Shown piece by piece: positions 9,438-18,156 of a stretch of DNA of 64,000 nt. The position numbers and the translations under genes were made by a program. The notes under the pieces are model-generated. The model was not told the DNA's origin. It saw nothing but the letters and a program-made list of their open reading frames with translations, and did not search any database. Source of the DNA: Prochlorococcus marinus CUG1433 (GTDB taxonomy: Bacteria; Cyanobacteriota; Cyanobacteriia; PCC-6307; Cyanobiaceae); the NCBI GenBank assembly GCA_017644425.1, contig JAEPLN010000001.1, positions 248,001 to 312,000 on the forward strand, written 5' to 3'. How positions within the stretch are numbered: position 1 is the stretch's first letter; the number at the start of each line of letters is the position of its first letter.

Positions 9438-10088
9438 ATGAAAAAAAGTTCTTTTAAATTTATTTGGGAAGATACATTGTTAGAGATGCTTCCTTCAAGA
9501 GCTTTATTTCTACCGGAAACAAAAGAATTGTTAATATGTGATATTCATCTTGGGAAAGCTGAGTATTTTCAGCAAAATGGTATACCTCTTACTAATAATT
9601 CAGATAAAAATAATTTCGCAAGAATAAAAAAAATAGTAAAAAGATATAGTCCTAAAAAATTAATAATATTGGGAGATTTATTCCACAGTAAATATTCAAT
9701 AGATAAAACTCTTCAAAAAAAAGTTGAGGATCTTCCTGAGCTACTTAAAACTAATGTTGAACTTGTCCTTGGAAATCATGATGTAGGTTGTAATATAAAA
9801 AATATAAAAATTTTTGACATTAGAAAATCTAAAAATATTACATTTAGCCATGAACCAGTTAATTTAGAAAACAATAAAACCTTGAATATTTGTGGACATT
9901 ATCATCCAAAAATCTATTTAAAAAACAATGGAGATAAATTATCTTTTAGGTGTTTTGCAATGGATAAGAATAAAAATACTTTATTTTTGCCTGCATTTGG
10001 AGACTTAACAGGAGGATATCCCTGCAAAAAATCATTCAAAAAATGGGCAATTGTATCTGAAGAAGAAATTATCGAGATAAAACCTTAA
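9438..10088 (+). CDS. ligase-associated metallophosphoesterase
   Basis: A 216-aa calcineurin-like phosphoesterase. Metal-binding motifs appear in order: DIHLGKAEYF (DxH, about residue 31), GDLFHSK, GNHD (about residue 113) and GHYHP. This matches the ligase-associated DNA damage response metallophosphoesterase family. Its ATG directly abuts the helicase stop codon. It is the last gene of the four-gene operon, followed by a gap of about 200 bp in which I see no gene. The natural substrate is not known from the sequence. Confidence 0.88.
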   Translation: MKKSSFKFIWEDTLLEMLPSRALFLPETKELLICDIHLGKAEYFQQNGIPLTNNSDKNNFARIKKIVKRYSPKKLIILGDLFHSKYSIDKTLQKKVEDLPELLKTNVELVLGNHDVGCNIKNIKIFDIRKSKNITFSHEPVNLENNKTLNICGHYHPKIYLKNNGDKLSFRCFAMDKNKNTLFLPAFGDLTGGYPCKKSFKKWAIVSEEEIIEIKP

Positions 10089-10290
10089 GAAAAATCCTAT
10101 TGAAGTGACTTAAATTTTTCATTTAGATATACCAATTTATACTTAAAAGCCTCGTTTAGTTTTTTTATGGATTAAGTTACTATAAATCTATTTTTTTCAA
10201 GTAAAAATAGATAATAAAGTTTTTACAGCTAATGGCCCTTCCTTTAGTAGAGAATACACGTTATAAAAAAAATAAACACTTTTTATAGAA

Positions 10291-10593
10291 ATGAAAAAAT
10301 TAACAGTATTTATTTTATTTCCATTTCTTGTAATCCCATTTTGGGCAAAGGCAAATGATAATTTTTCCGTTGAGATAGAGGCACTTACCTTAGTAATGGA
10401 ACAATATAAAGAAGATGATGAATCCAGTATTGGATTAGATATAGAAGATAAAAAGCCAAGTTACATGGCTCTTAAGCAAGATGAATGCAATGCCACTGTT
10501 GAAGTTACAGAAAAAACAGGATTAGAGGTTGTAAAAACTGAATCTTTCGATGTGAATGTATGTTTGAAAGAAATCTATAAAGTAATTAACTAA
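10291..10593 (+). CDS. secreted hypothetical protein, 100 aa
   Basis: The protein begins with a signal peptide (MKKLTVFILFPFLVIPFWAK, cleavage probably after AKA). The mature part is acidic, about 77 aa, with two Cys (QDECNAT and VNVCLKE) that could form a disulfide outside the cytoplasm. It is probably periplasmic. No family is recognised. Confidence 0.6.
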   Translation: MKKLTVFILFPFLVIPFWAKANDNFSVEIEALTLVMEQYKEDDESSIGLDIEDKKPSYMALKQDECNATVEVTEKTGLEVVKTESFDVNVCLKEIYKVIN

Positions 10594-10637
10594 ATAAGCT
10601 ATCTAATATAAATATAATAAAAACAAGTAATTTAAAG

Positions 10638-10733
10638 AGGTCTTTTACTTAAAGAAGGTAAGACCTCGAGACCTAACAGAAAACTTTGGAACGGGTTCTG
10701 CATACTTAATTAATAACTACAATAAAATTGTAG
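10638..10733. other. structured intergenic region
   Basis: The gap between 10593 and 10778 holds two perfect inverted repeats: GAGGTCTT/AAGACCTC (10638-10645 with 10661-10668, 15-nt loop) and CTACAAT/ATTGTAG (10717-10733, 3-nt loop). Neither is followed by a clear T-run. The region may be a small RNA or a 3' processing signal; the strand is not decided. Confidence 0.4.
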
Positions 10734-10777
10734 AGGTGTAATCAAAAGTACAAATCCTAATATTATTTTTTTAAAAA

Positions 10778-10924
10778 TTATTTCTTCTTTGATAAAGTTT
10801 GTGATTCTTCCCTGGACATTAAAGCTTCGATTTGAGCAAGAACTTTTTGAAGTTCATCCGTTTTGTTAAGAGATGCTTCTGCTACTTCTCTTAGTTTTTC
10901 TAACTGTTCTTTAGTTTTATCCAT
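10778..10924 (-). CDS. small coiled-coil protein, 48 aa
   Basis: Short ORF with an ATG at 10924 (MDKTKEQLEKLREVAEAS). The heptad spacing of Leu over most of its length suggests a coiled coil, and it ends in a Lys cluster. It is the last of up to three tiny minus-strand ORFs after pstB. The function is unknown. Confidence 0.55.
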   Translation of the reverse strand: MDKTKEQLEKLREVAEASLNKTDELQKVLAQIEALMSREESQTLSKKK

Positions 10925-10934
10925 GATAAATAAA

Positions 10935-11090
10935 TTAGAAATTAACCACCTTTAAAAATGGTTTTAATACAGATTTTTTACTCCCACACAGATTCATATT
11001 CTCTCTTATTTCCATAAAGTCAAATAAATTTCCTTTAATTAAAGTTTTATGAGGACTTCCAATTAATTTTTTATTTATTATTGAAACCAT
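10935..11090 (-). CDS. hypothetical protein, 51 aa
   Basis: Short ORF from ATG 11090 (MVSIINKKLIGSPHKTLIKG) with a basic composition and no membrane segment. It ends 10 bp before the coiled-coil ORF on the same strand, which suggests co-transcription. The family is unknown. Confidence 0.4.
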   Translation of the reverse strand: MVSIINKKLIGSPHKTLIKGNLFDFMEIRENMNLCGSKKSVLKPFLKVVNF

Positions 11091-11120
11091 AAGATTAACC
11101 TCAATAGAAATACTATTAAA

Positions 11121-11210
11121 TTATGAAGTAAATACTGGCAATCCTATAGTTGCAGTTGTTATTAGAGCCCCTGCAAAAATCAAGAAAGGTAGGAAAGGAT
11201 AGTTCTTCAA
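11121..11210 (-). CDS. possible 29-aa membrane peptide
   Basis: The frame encodes one hydrophobic span (FLIFAGALITTATIGLPVF) and stops with TAA. The only usual start in the open frame is a TTG at 11210; there is no ATG or GTG. The size and composition resemble other one-span small proteins of this window, but the call is weak. Confidence 0.3.
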   Translation of the reverse strand: MKNYPFLPFLIFAGALITTATIGLPVFTS

Positions 11211-11318
11211 AGATAAACTTACTAATTCGAAATAACTATATAGGTATTTATACTGTTTGTCTACCCCTTTACTATCTTAAAAGAAAAGATTTTTATTTTT
11301 AAAAGTAAAAATTAAACA

Positions 11319-12128
11319 TCAACCAAATTTGCCCGATATATATTCCTGAGTGGTTTTTTCTTTTGGAGAATTAAAAATTTTCTTTGTCGAATTAAATTCT
11401 GCAAGATAACCAACTTTTCCTCCATCACCATCTTCATATTCGATCGCATTAAAGAATGCAGTCATATCACTAACTCTTAAAGCCTGTTGCATATTATGGG
11501 TGACAATTATTATTGTGTAATTCTTCTTAAGTTCATGCATCGTCTCCTCAATTTTTAGAGTAGAAATTGGATCTAATGCAGAACATGGCTCATCCATGAG
11601 AATTATTTCAGGTTCAATTGCAATAGTTCTTGCTATACATAATCTTTGTTGTTGTCCTCCAGATAAAGAGTAACCACTGTCATTTAATTTATCCTTACAT
11701 TCATCCCATAAAGCAGCCTTTCTTAGTGAACTTTCGACCAATTCATCCATATCTCCCGTATAGCCGTTAATTCTTGCCCCAAATGCAATATTTTCATAGA
11801 TAGATTTAGGAAAAGGATTAGGTTGTTGAAAAACCATCCCAATTCTTCTTCTCACTTCAACAGGATCTACTCTTTTATCATAGATATTAGTTCCATCAAA
11901 GAGGACAGTCCCTTTTAACGAACAATTAGGAATCAAGTCGTTCATCCTATTTAATGATCTAAGAACAGTTGATTTGCCACAGCCTGAAGGTCCAATAAGA
12001 GAGGTTATATTGCCTTTTTTAAAATTACAAAAAACATTTCTTACTGCTTCAAAAGTTCCATAGCTAATAGAGACATTCTCAAGAGATAAAATGATATTCT
12101 TTGGTGTTTTTTTATTAGTTTTGATCAT
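11319..12128 (-). CDS. pstB: phosphate ABC transporter ATP-binding protein PstB
   Basis: A 269-aa ATPase of the high-affinity phosphate importer PstSCAB, acting on the cytoplasmic face of the inner membrane. Walker [10 protein letters not shown] (about residue 42), a Q-loop in [15 protein letters not shown], signature LSGGQQQRL and Walker [13 protein letters not shown] are all present. FQQPNPFP is typical of PstB. Its ATG directly follows the pstA stop, and it is the last gene of the pst cluster. Confidence 0.97.
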   Translation of the reverse strand: MIKTNKKTPKNIILSLENVSISYGTFEAVRNVFCNFKKGNITSLIGPSGCGKSTVLRSLNRMNDLIPNCSLKGTVLFDGTNIYDKRVDPVEVRRRIGMVFQQPNPFPKSIYENIAFGARINGYTGDMDELVESSLRKAALWDECKDKLNDSGYSLSGGQQQRLCIARTIAIEPEIILMDEPCSALDPISTLKIEETMHELKKNYTIIIVTHNMQQALRVSDMTAFFNAIEYEDGDGGKVGYLAEFNSTKKIFNSPKEKTTQEYISGKFG

Positions 12129-13022
12129 TTATACTCTCTTAGTTTTCTCAGTAAAAGCGCCTAATATTCTTGAAAATATATTTACTGATAGTATCGATAA
12201 AACAAGAATAAAGGAAGCTGCCCAGGCTAATTTATTCTGTGCATCATAAGGTTCAAGGGCAAAGTTATATATCAATACAGCCAAGGAACCCATCTCATAA
12301 AACAAGTCTCCAAAGCCTGTTATGTAGTAGTAAGAGAATAAAGCCGTAAATATCAAAGGTGCTGTTTCGCCAGCAGCTCTAGCAATGCCAAGAACAACAC
12401 CAGTAGCAATGGACCTAAAGGCAGAGGGCAAAGTAACTTTTAATATAGTTGTATACATACTTGCTCCCACCCCAAGGGAGGCATATCTCAATTCATTCGG
12501 CACTAACTTTAAACCTTCATCAGTCGTCTTAATCACAGTAGGCAACATTAATATTGAAAGCGCCATACCTCCTGCCAAACCACTATACATACTTCCAAAT
12601 AAAATCTTTGTTGAAACGATTAAGGCATAAATAAATACACCTGCAATTATTGAAGGGACTCCCGCTAAAACATTTACCCCAAATCTAATAAACCTTGAAA
12701 AAGCACCACCTTTAGAGTATTCCGCCAGATATATACCACCGCCAATACCTACTGGTATCGCAATAATTGAAGCGATGGTTGTTATTATTAATGTCCCGAT
12801 CAATGCAGGATTAATGCCTCCTGCATCTAAATCATCTCCAGGAGGATTTGGTTCTAAAGTAAATAGTTCTGGTGTGATTTGAGACCCACCTTTGATAAGA
12901 ATATAAGTAACTAAAAAAATCAATGGCAGTATTGCGATCAATGCACAAATTACAGAGAGAGAAGTGAAGAATTTATCACCTATATTTCTTGATAATCTTT
13001 TCTGGTAGTAAAGTGAATTCAT
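12129..13022 (-). CDS. pstA: phosphate ABC transporter permease PstA
   Basis: A 297-aa inner-membrane permease with about six hydrophobic segments. The cytoplasmic coupling loop (ELRYASLGVGAS, then LPSAFRSIATGVVLGIARAA) carries the EAA-like motif of PstA and ends in GETAPL, typical of the family. It lies 6 bp after pstC and abuts pstB, so the three form one transcription unit. Confidence 0.96.
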   Translation of the reverse strand: MNSLYYQKRLSRNIGDKFFTSLSVICALIAILPLIFLVTYILIKGGSQITPELFTLEPNPPGDDLDAGGINPALIGTLIITTIASIIAIPVGIGGGIYLAEYSKGGAFSRFIRFGVNVLAGVPSIIAGVFIYALIVSTKILFGSMYSGLAGGMALSILMLPTVIKTTDEGLKLVPNELRYASLGVGASMYTTILKVTLPSAFRSIATGVVLGIARAAGETAPLIFTALFSYYYITGFGDLFYEMGSLAVLIYNFALEPYDAQNKLAWAASFILVLSILSVNIFSRILGAFTEKTKRV

Positions 13023-13028
13023 AATTAT

Positions 13029-13976
13029 CTAATATTTGAGACTAAATTTCTTAACTAGCCATTGAGCAAAGATATTAACCACTAAAGATAGGATCATCAG
13101 TACAAAAGCCGCATAAAACAGTGATGAAACCTGACTTCCATCTGCCTCACCAAACTGGTTTGCGAGCATTGAGGAAATAGTATATCCAGGAGATAATATA
13201 GACCAACTAAATGCATTGGAATTACCAATAATCATTGTGACAGCCATTGTTTCTCCCATCGCCCTACCTAATGCCAATAGAACTCCTGCCATAATTCCTG
13301 ATAGTGCTGCCGGTAAGATTACTGAAAATATTGTTTTCCATCTACTTGCTCCAATTCCATATGCTGCATTCCTAAGCTTTTTAGGAACCTGATTAAGTGA
13401 ATCCCTTGCAATGGAAGTCACTATAGGCAAAAGCATCACGACTAAAATCAATATTGCTAACAAGGAATTCCTGCCTGTCGGTTCTGTACTGAATAAAGGT
13501 ATCCAACCAAAGAAATTATGTAAAAAGACAAAAAAGGCTCTAAAAAAAGGTTCCATAACAAATATTGCCCAAAGTCCCAATACAACTGATGGAATAGCCG
13601 CTAATAATTCAACAAAGGAACCTATTATTTCTCTAAAAACTTTCGGTACAAAGTCCTCGGTAATAAATATTGCAGTTCCAACGCCCAAAGGGATAGTTAT
13701 TAATAGCGAAAGAAATGACGTTACCAATGTGCCATATATTGCAGTAAAAGCTCCGTATTCATCTTTTACTGGATTCCATTCAGAGGTTACTAGAAACTTC
13801 AACCCATACCTTGCAAAGGATTCAAATGACTGAAAAAAGACTACTAAAATAATTCCTAAAAGTATTATTGCTACGAAACTAGACAAGACTAGAGCAGTAT
13901 TCTTGAAGATAATATCTATATTTTTTTCGATACCGAATCTTTTACGATTCTTGAAAAGAGTTAATTTCTCTTCCAT
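13029..13976 (-). CDS. pstC: phosphate ABC transporter permease PstC
   Basis: A 315-aa inner-membrane permease that pairs with PstA to form the phosphate channel. It has multiple transmembrane segments and the conserved loop LRNAAYGIGASRWKTIFSVI followed by LALGRAMGETMAV, characteristic of PstC. It starts 105 bp after pstS on the same strand, and the gap holds a stem-loop. Confidence 0.96.
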   Translation of the reverse strand: MEEKLTLFKNRKRFGIEKNIDIIFKNTALVLSSFVAIILLGIILVVFFQSFESFARYGLKFLVTSEWNPVKDEYGAFTAIYGTLVTSFLSLLITIPLGVGTAIFITEDFVPKVFREIIGSFVELLAAIPSVVLGLWAIFVMEPFFRAFFVFLHNFFGWIPLFSTEPTGRNSLLAILILVVMLLPIVTSIARDSLNQVPKKLRNAAYGIGASRWKTIFSVILPAALSGIMAGVLLALGRAMGETMAVTMIIGNSNAFSWSILSPGYTISSMLANQFGEADGSQVSSLFYAAFVLMILSLVVNIFAQWLVKKFSLKY

Positions 13977-14023
13977 TAAAAAAAGAATATCTCTATAAAT
14001 CTACTACTAAATGCTGTAAAAGA

Positions 14024-14041
14024 CTTTAAGAGGACTTAAAG
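14024..14041 (-). other. stem-loop between pstS and pstC
   Basis: CTTTAAG (14024-14030) and CTTAAAG (14035-14041) form a perfect 7-bp stem with a 4-nt loop. Hairpins in this position often set pstS mRNA level above that of the permease genes by processing or partial termination. There is no U-run, so a full terminator is unlikely. Confidence 0.4.
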
Positions 14042-14081
14042 GTATATGAAAGTCATGATAATTTAACATCTATTAAAAAAT

Positions 14082-15053
14082 TTAACTACCTATTTTTTCA
14101 ACGGCAGCTCTTGATTTCAAAAGGATATTCCCTTTTAAGGGGATAAATCCAAGGGATGAAGCCTTATCTTGATACTCATCACTTAACAATTTATTAAAGG
14201 TTTGTTTGATTGCTTTAGTATTTCTACCATTACCTTTTTCGTAAGCAAGTATCCATGTCAATGAAGCTATAGGGTACGCTCCTTTTGCTGTTGGATTAGG
14301 ATTTTTACCCGCAAGATTTTCATCTAACGTAATACCATTAAGAGCCTTAGCTCCTGCTTCTGCAGATGGTTTTAGAAACTCCCCTGAAAGATTTTGAAGT
14401 GCAGCAGCCTTAACATTACCTTTAATATATGACTGATTTACATACCCAATTGCGCCTGGAGTGTTTTGAATTACACCTGCAACACCAGAATTACCTTTTG
14501 CTCCAACGCCTGCTGGCCACTTAACTGATTTACCAGTTCCTAAAGTCCATGTTGGTGAAAATGCTTCCATAGAGTTTGTGAAAGCCTTAGTAGTTCCAGA
14601 ACCATCAGAACGATGTGTCCAAGTTAACTTTCCTGATTTACAGCCTAATTCTTTCCAGTTTTTAACCATACCCATTGCAACTCGTACTGCTTGCTCTTGA
14701 GTAAGTTTCAAATCGCAATCATAGTTATAACCAAAGGCAATAGTTCCTCCAACCATAGGAATCTGTACTAAGCCTCTTGATACCTTTTCTATATCCTTAA
14801 CCTTCATAGGATCATCAGAAGCACCAAAATTTACTGTTTCATCTATAAAGGCTTTTCTGCCAGAACCAGAACCTACTGCTTGATAGTTAACTCTTGGTCC
14901 ACCTGATTTGGCTAAGTCAAAAAACCACCTAGTATAAATTTTGGAGGGAAATGTAGCACCTGCTCCGCTCAATCTTTTTGAAGCAATCGCTTCTTGAGAG
15001 AGAACTAATGAGATAGTAGAAGAAAAAATAAGGATTTTTTTTAAAATGCTCAC
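14082..15053 (-). CDS. pstS: phosphate-binding protein PstS
   Basis: A 323-aa periplasmic substrate-binding protein. It has an N-terminal signal peptide (cleavage after about residue 24, before KRLSGAGATFP). The phosphate-contact segments are GSGSGRKAF, FGASDDPM and HRSDGSGTTKAF, the last being the P-loop-like motif of PstS. It is the first gene of pstSCAB on the minus strand. Expression is presumably phosphate-controlled, but I could not see a convincing Pho box upstream. Confidence 0.97.
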   Translation of the reverse strand: MSILKKILIFSSTISLVLSQEAIASKRLSGAGATFPSKIYTRWFFDLAKSGGPRVNYQAVGSGSGRKAFIDETVNFGASDDPMKVKDIEKVSRGLVQIPMVGGTIAFGYNYDCDLKLTQEQAVRVAMGMVKNWKELGCKSGKLTWTHRSDGSGTTKAFTNSMEAFSPTWTLGTGKSVKWPAGVGAKGNSGVAGVIQNTPGAIGYVNQSYIKGNVKAAALQNLSGEFLKPSAEAGAKALNGITLDENLAGKNPNPTAKGAYPIASLTWILAYEKGNGRNTKAIKQTFNKLLSDEYQDKASSLGFIPLKGNILLKSRAAVEKIGS

Positions 15054-15219
15054 TTTGTAATGAGAAATGAGTCTGTTAAATATAAATTACAATCATGAGG
15101 TAATAAAAAATTTAAAGATATACAAATCAAATTATTTTGATATATAAAATTATTATTTATATATCGGCATTAAGAGCTCAGCTAATAATTTAAATTTCAA
15201 TTAAATATCAACTTTTTAT

Positions 15220-15588
15220 TTAGAATTTAATTTTTGTTTTTACTCTGTTTTTATTTTGAGATTTGAATTCAAAAAGTCCTGTATCAGTAAATATGGTCAA
15301 CTCATCTCCAGATGTTTCTTCAATTGCAATTCCCTCAGACTCTAAATTTTTAACATATACATTACCAATAAGTTTTAGAGATTTGTCATCCTTGTCAAAA
15401 GAAAGCTTGTCCGAATAAGCCTCAAAATTACCACTATTACTCTTAATGACTACATTTCCCTTAGCCTCTAAATCACCTTCTAAAGTATTTATTTGAGAAT
15501 CAGATGTAATTGTGTAATTAGTTAATTCCTCAGCAAAAGAAAATTCAGCTAATAGAAATAAAAACGATGCTAGAAGTACGCTTTTCAT
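15220..15588 (-). CDS. LptA/OstA-like periplasmic protein
   Basis: A 122-aa protein with a signal peptide (MKSVLLASFLFLLAEFSFAE). The mature part is a repeated beta-strand pattern (INTLEGDLEAKGNVVIKS, then AYSDKLSFDKDDKSLKLIGN) characteristic of LptA/OstA-N jelly-roll domains, which carry lipopolysaccharide through the periplasm. It directly follows the cytochrome gene on the same strand (stop and start abut). The link to LPS transport is by fold only. Confidence 0.7.
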   Translation of the reverse strand: MKSVLLASFLFLLAEFSFAEELTNYTITSDSQINTLEGDLEAKGNVVIKSNSGNFEAYSDKLSFDKDDKSLKLIGNVYVKNLESEGIAIEETSGDELTIFTDTGLFEFKSQNKNRVKTKIKF

Positions 15589-15951
15589 TTACTCCCATCC
15601 CTTTTCTGCATTTTGAATAATCCATCGTGCGAGAACCTTATCCTCTCCATCCCTCAATTTATTTTTATAACCCTTCATAAAACCAATCCCATCATTAGCA
15701 ATTATTGTTATTGAATTTACATCTGCTATACCTCTTTTTTCAAGGTCTGAAAGTTTTAATGATTTAGATCCTTTGAGAACGACTGATTCACCTCTTACAT
15801 GGCAGCCTGCACAAACATTTCTAAAAATTGTTTCTCCATCTCTAATATCAGAAGCCATTAGATATCTATTATGCAAAGAGGTTTGAAAAATAATTATTAA
15901 AGTTATTACAGGAATTACAAATAGAAATTTAAATATTTTCATTACATTCAA
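15589..15951 (-). CDS. petJ: cytochrome c6-like protein
   Basis: A 120-aa monohaem c-type cytochrome. It has a signal/anchor segment (VIPVITLIIIFQTSL), then the mature domain with the haem-binding motif CAGCH (about residue 47), a candidate axial Met in IGFMKGYKNKL, and the C-terminal AEKGWE seen in cytochrome c6. It would carry electrons in the thylakoid lumen between cytochrome b6f and photosystem I or an oxidase. It could instead be one of the c6-like paralogues, so the symbol is tentative. It forms a two-gene unit with the LptA-like gene. Confidence 0.75.
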   Translation of the reverse strand: MNVMKIFKFLFVIPVITLIIIFQTSLHNRYLMASDIRDGETIFRNVCAGCHVRGESVVLKGSKSLKLSDLEKRGIADVNSITIIANDGIGFMKGYKNKLRDGEDKVLARWIIQNAEKGWE

Positions 15952-16001
15952 TTTATATTGCCTATAACTAATTTAACCTTTAATTCTTACTCAAGATATA
16001 T

Positions 16002-17057
16002 CTATTTTAGGAGCTCTACTGCAACGACAAGATTTCCTAATAAACCGTTCAAAATATTTAGTTGTTCTTTACTACCAAATGCTATTAAAACCTGACCTGG
16101 TTGAAGTATGAAATTACCTCCAGGGTTGGTAAATAATTTTTCGTTCTCTTTTATAGCTAAAATTTTTGCACCACTCTTTTTACCTATTCCAAGTTCAGAA
16201 AGAGATCTTTTCTCTGCTGTTTCAAAAAGACTAATATCATTACTTAATTCAAATTCTTCAATTTCACATTCACTCCCTGCTAAAAGATCAAGAAAATCAA
16301 TAGCTATAGGTCTTAAAGCCATTGATGCCATTGCTCTTCCTGCTGCGATATAAGGGCTTACAACTATACTTGCACCAGCCAATCTCAACTTATTGGCAGC
16401 CTCTTCAGTCCCAGCCCTTGCAATTACTCTTATAGAACTTCTTATCCCTTTAGCACTTAAAACAACATATAAATTTGCAGCATCATTAGGCAAAGTAACG
16501 ACCAAGCTTTTGCATTTTTCTAATCCTGCCAGTTTTAAAGTCTCATCAAGAGTTGCATCAGCACAAAGTACTTCTAAACCATTTTCTTCTGCAATCTTTT
16601 TTCTATCTTCATCACTCTCAACGACGATAATAGGAATGTTTTGCGTTTTTATTTGGTTAGATATTTCCTGACCTACTCTCCCATATCCGCACAAAATTAC
16701 ATGATTTTCCATTTTCCTAAGAATTCTTTTAAAACGTAATTCGTTTACTCTTTGAAAATAGCCGGATTCGAATAATCTAACAGCTTTTTGAAAAGTAAAT
16801 TGAATAAAGATCAATCCGCCAACGATTACTAAAACAGTTACGATCCTGCCTTCAGGACTTAAGGGTTGAACTTCTCCAAAACCAATAGTGGTTATTGTGA
16901 TCAGAACCATCCATAAGCAATCACTCCATTCCCATCCCTCTGTTATTCGATAGCCAATTGCACCTAAAAAAAACAGAAAGAATAAAGAATAAATAAGACC
17001 AAACCAAGGCCTTAAATAGTCTTTAATAAAATAGAACTCAAATAATCTAAGCTTCAT
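16002..17057 (-). CDS. K+ channel with TrkA-N/C (RCK) domains
   Basis: A 351-aa protein. Residues 18-95 form a two-helix pore module with the filter TTIGFGE, a variant of the usual TVGYGD. A Rossmann RCK_N domain follows (VILCGYGRVGQEI, then VVESDEDRKK), and then a TrkA_C domain (LSELGIGKKSGAKILAI). This is the layout of ligand-gated K+ channels such as MthK. It is a single-gene unit; the ion and ligand are inferred. Confidence 0.85.
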   Translation of the reverse strand: MKLRLFEFYFIKDYLRPWFGLIYSLFFLFFLGAIGYRITEGWEWSDCLWMVLITITTIGFGEVQPLSPEGRIVTVLVIVGGLIFIQFTFQKAVRLFESGYFQRVNELRFKRILRKMENHVILCGYGRVGQEISNQIKTQNIPIIVVESDEDRKKIAEENGLEVLCADATLDETLKLAGLEKCKSLVVTLPNDAANLYVVLSAKGIRSSIRVIARAGTEEAANKLRLAGASIVVSPYIAAGRAMASMALRPIAIDFLDLLAGSECEIEEFELSNDISLFETAEKRSLSELGIGKKSGAKILAIKENEKLFTNPGGNFILQPGQVLIAFGSKEQLNILNGLLGNLVVAVELLK

Positions 17058-17238
17058 ATCCCTTATTATCGTTAACTATTCAAAAATTTCAAAAAAATTT
17101 TCTATTATGTTCCTAAAACTATTTATTTGTTTAAGTGAAATACATATTAAGCAGGATAATAATATTTATTTTTGTAGCTCTATGCATTAAACAAATGATT
17201 ACTGTCTCAGGTCTTATTTAATGCTTCATTAAATTAAT

Positions 17239-17367
17239 TCAAGGTTTTACTTGTACTGATTCAATAAGAAAATCAGAAGCTGCTTTTAACCAATCCGCGA
17301 CTGTAAGACGAAGATCAGGTTGAGAATATACGAGCGCAATAATAACTCCAACTAAAATAAATTTCAT
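17239..17367 (-). CDS. small secreted or membrane peptide, 42 aa
   Basis: Short ORF from ATG 17367. It starts with a hydrophobic segment (KFILVGVIIALVYS) and continues with an amphipathic helix (LTVADWLKAASDFLIES). It could be a single-span membrane protein. The rest of the 17058-17447 gap shows nothing else I can support. Confidence 0.5.
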   Translation of the reverse strand: MKFILVGVIIALVYSQPDLRLTVADWLKAASDFLIESVQVKP

Positions 17368-17447
17368 GATGGCATTTAAAATATTATTATGAATTAAAGC
17401 ACAACTATTTAGTAAAAAGAACCTTAAATTTATAAAAAATAGATTAA

Positions 17448-17801
17448 TTAAAATTTATCTAATTGATTAAACAAGTATTCCACTCTTCTAAGATTTACGC
17501 CTAGATCAGATTGCCCTAATCTTGCTGCAGATCTTATCTGAATAATTCCTTTTGATCTATCTACATAACTTCTTACATCAAGCTTTAAAATTTCGAGGTC
17601 ATCTGGAAATCTAAAGATTAAGCTTCTACAAACGCCTCTCCAATAATTTCTACCACTTTCAATAACTTCTGTACGAGGTAACCCTTCTGCCAGAGAAACA
17701 AGTTGAATAAACTTTTGATCAACATTTATTAGTTTCTTTTCTACCAAGACACTATTTAATGGATTAGTTATTGGAGCAAGACCTTGAATGGAGGAAACCA
17801 T
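17448..17801 (-). CDS. DUF1499 family protein
   Basis: A 117-aa protein. Its C-terminal half (FRFPDDLEILKLDV, IIQIRSAARLGQSDLGVN, then RRVEYLF) closely fits the DUF1499 signature of an RSxSRxGxSDLGVNxxRVE block. No signal peptide is present. The function of the family is unknown. The ATG start is clear and the gene is alone on its strand. Confidence 0.8.
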   Translation of the reverse strand: MVSSIQGLAPITNPLNSVLVEKKLINVDQKFIQLVSLAEGLPRTEVIESGRNYWRGVCRSLIFRFPDDLEILKLDVRSYVDRSKGIIQIRSAARLGQSDLGVNLRRVEYLFNQLDKF

Positions 17802-17922
17802 ATTTTTAATAAAGATATAGATGTTCTAACCGATTTCATATACAAAGTGAGAGAGAAAAAGTAAATAAATTCACCATAAATTTAATCTCTTTATAAAGAT
17901 TCCTTATTTTTTGATCAAAATT

Positions 17923-18060
17923 CTAAAATTTGAGATTTTTAATTGTTTTTTTTGATAGAGATGGTTGTCTACCTTTATTACTAGTTAGTTTCCTAACCCA
18001 TAAAAAAACTCCCACAAACAAAAAAAATTCAACAATAATTCCAACCTTTATTAGACTCAT
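17923..18060 (-). CDS. small membrane protein, 45 aa
   Basis: One hydrophobic span (VGIIVEFFLFVGVFLWV) at residues 6-22 and a basic tail (SLSKKTIKNLKF). Its ATG (18060-18058) overlaps the TGA of the preceding 30-aa ORF by 4 bases, so translation is probably coupled. It is the last of three small genes in a row. The family is not recognised. Confidence 0.6.
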   Translation of the reverse strand: MSLIKVGIIVEFFLFVGVFLWVRKLTSNKGRQPSLSKKTIKNLKF

Positions 18061-18149
18061 TTTTTATCCTCTTTCTTCTTTTTGGTGCCCTCAATGTATG
18101 GCACAAGAATATTTAATAACCACTTTTTAAATGAATTTAACGGTTTCAT
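18057..18149 (-). CDS. 30-aa basic peptide
   Basis: Tiny ORF (MKPLNSFKKWLLNILVPYIE and a Lys-rich tail) between the 127-aa and 45-aa genes. Its start lies 7 bp after the upstream stop and its stop overlaps the downstream start by 4 bases. The amphipathic N-terminus could bind membrane. The tight spacing is the main support. Confidence 0.5.
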   Translation of the reverse strand: MKPLNSFKKWLLNILVPYIEGTKKKKEDKK

Positions 18150-18156
18150 AATCTTT

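Noticed and set aside
15054-15219. Possible Pho box upstream of pstS.
   Set aside because: Only loose TTAA-type matches were found and no pair at the expected spacing with CTTAACCT-like halves.
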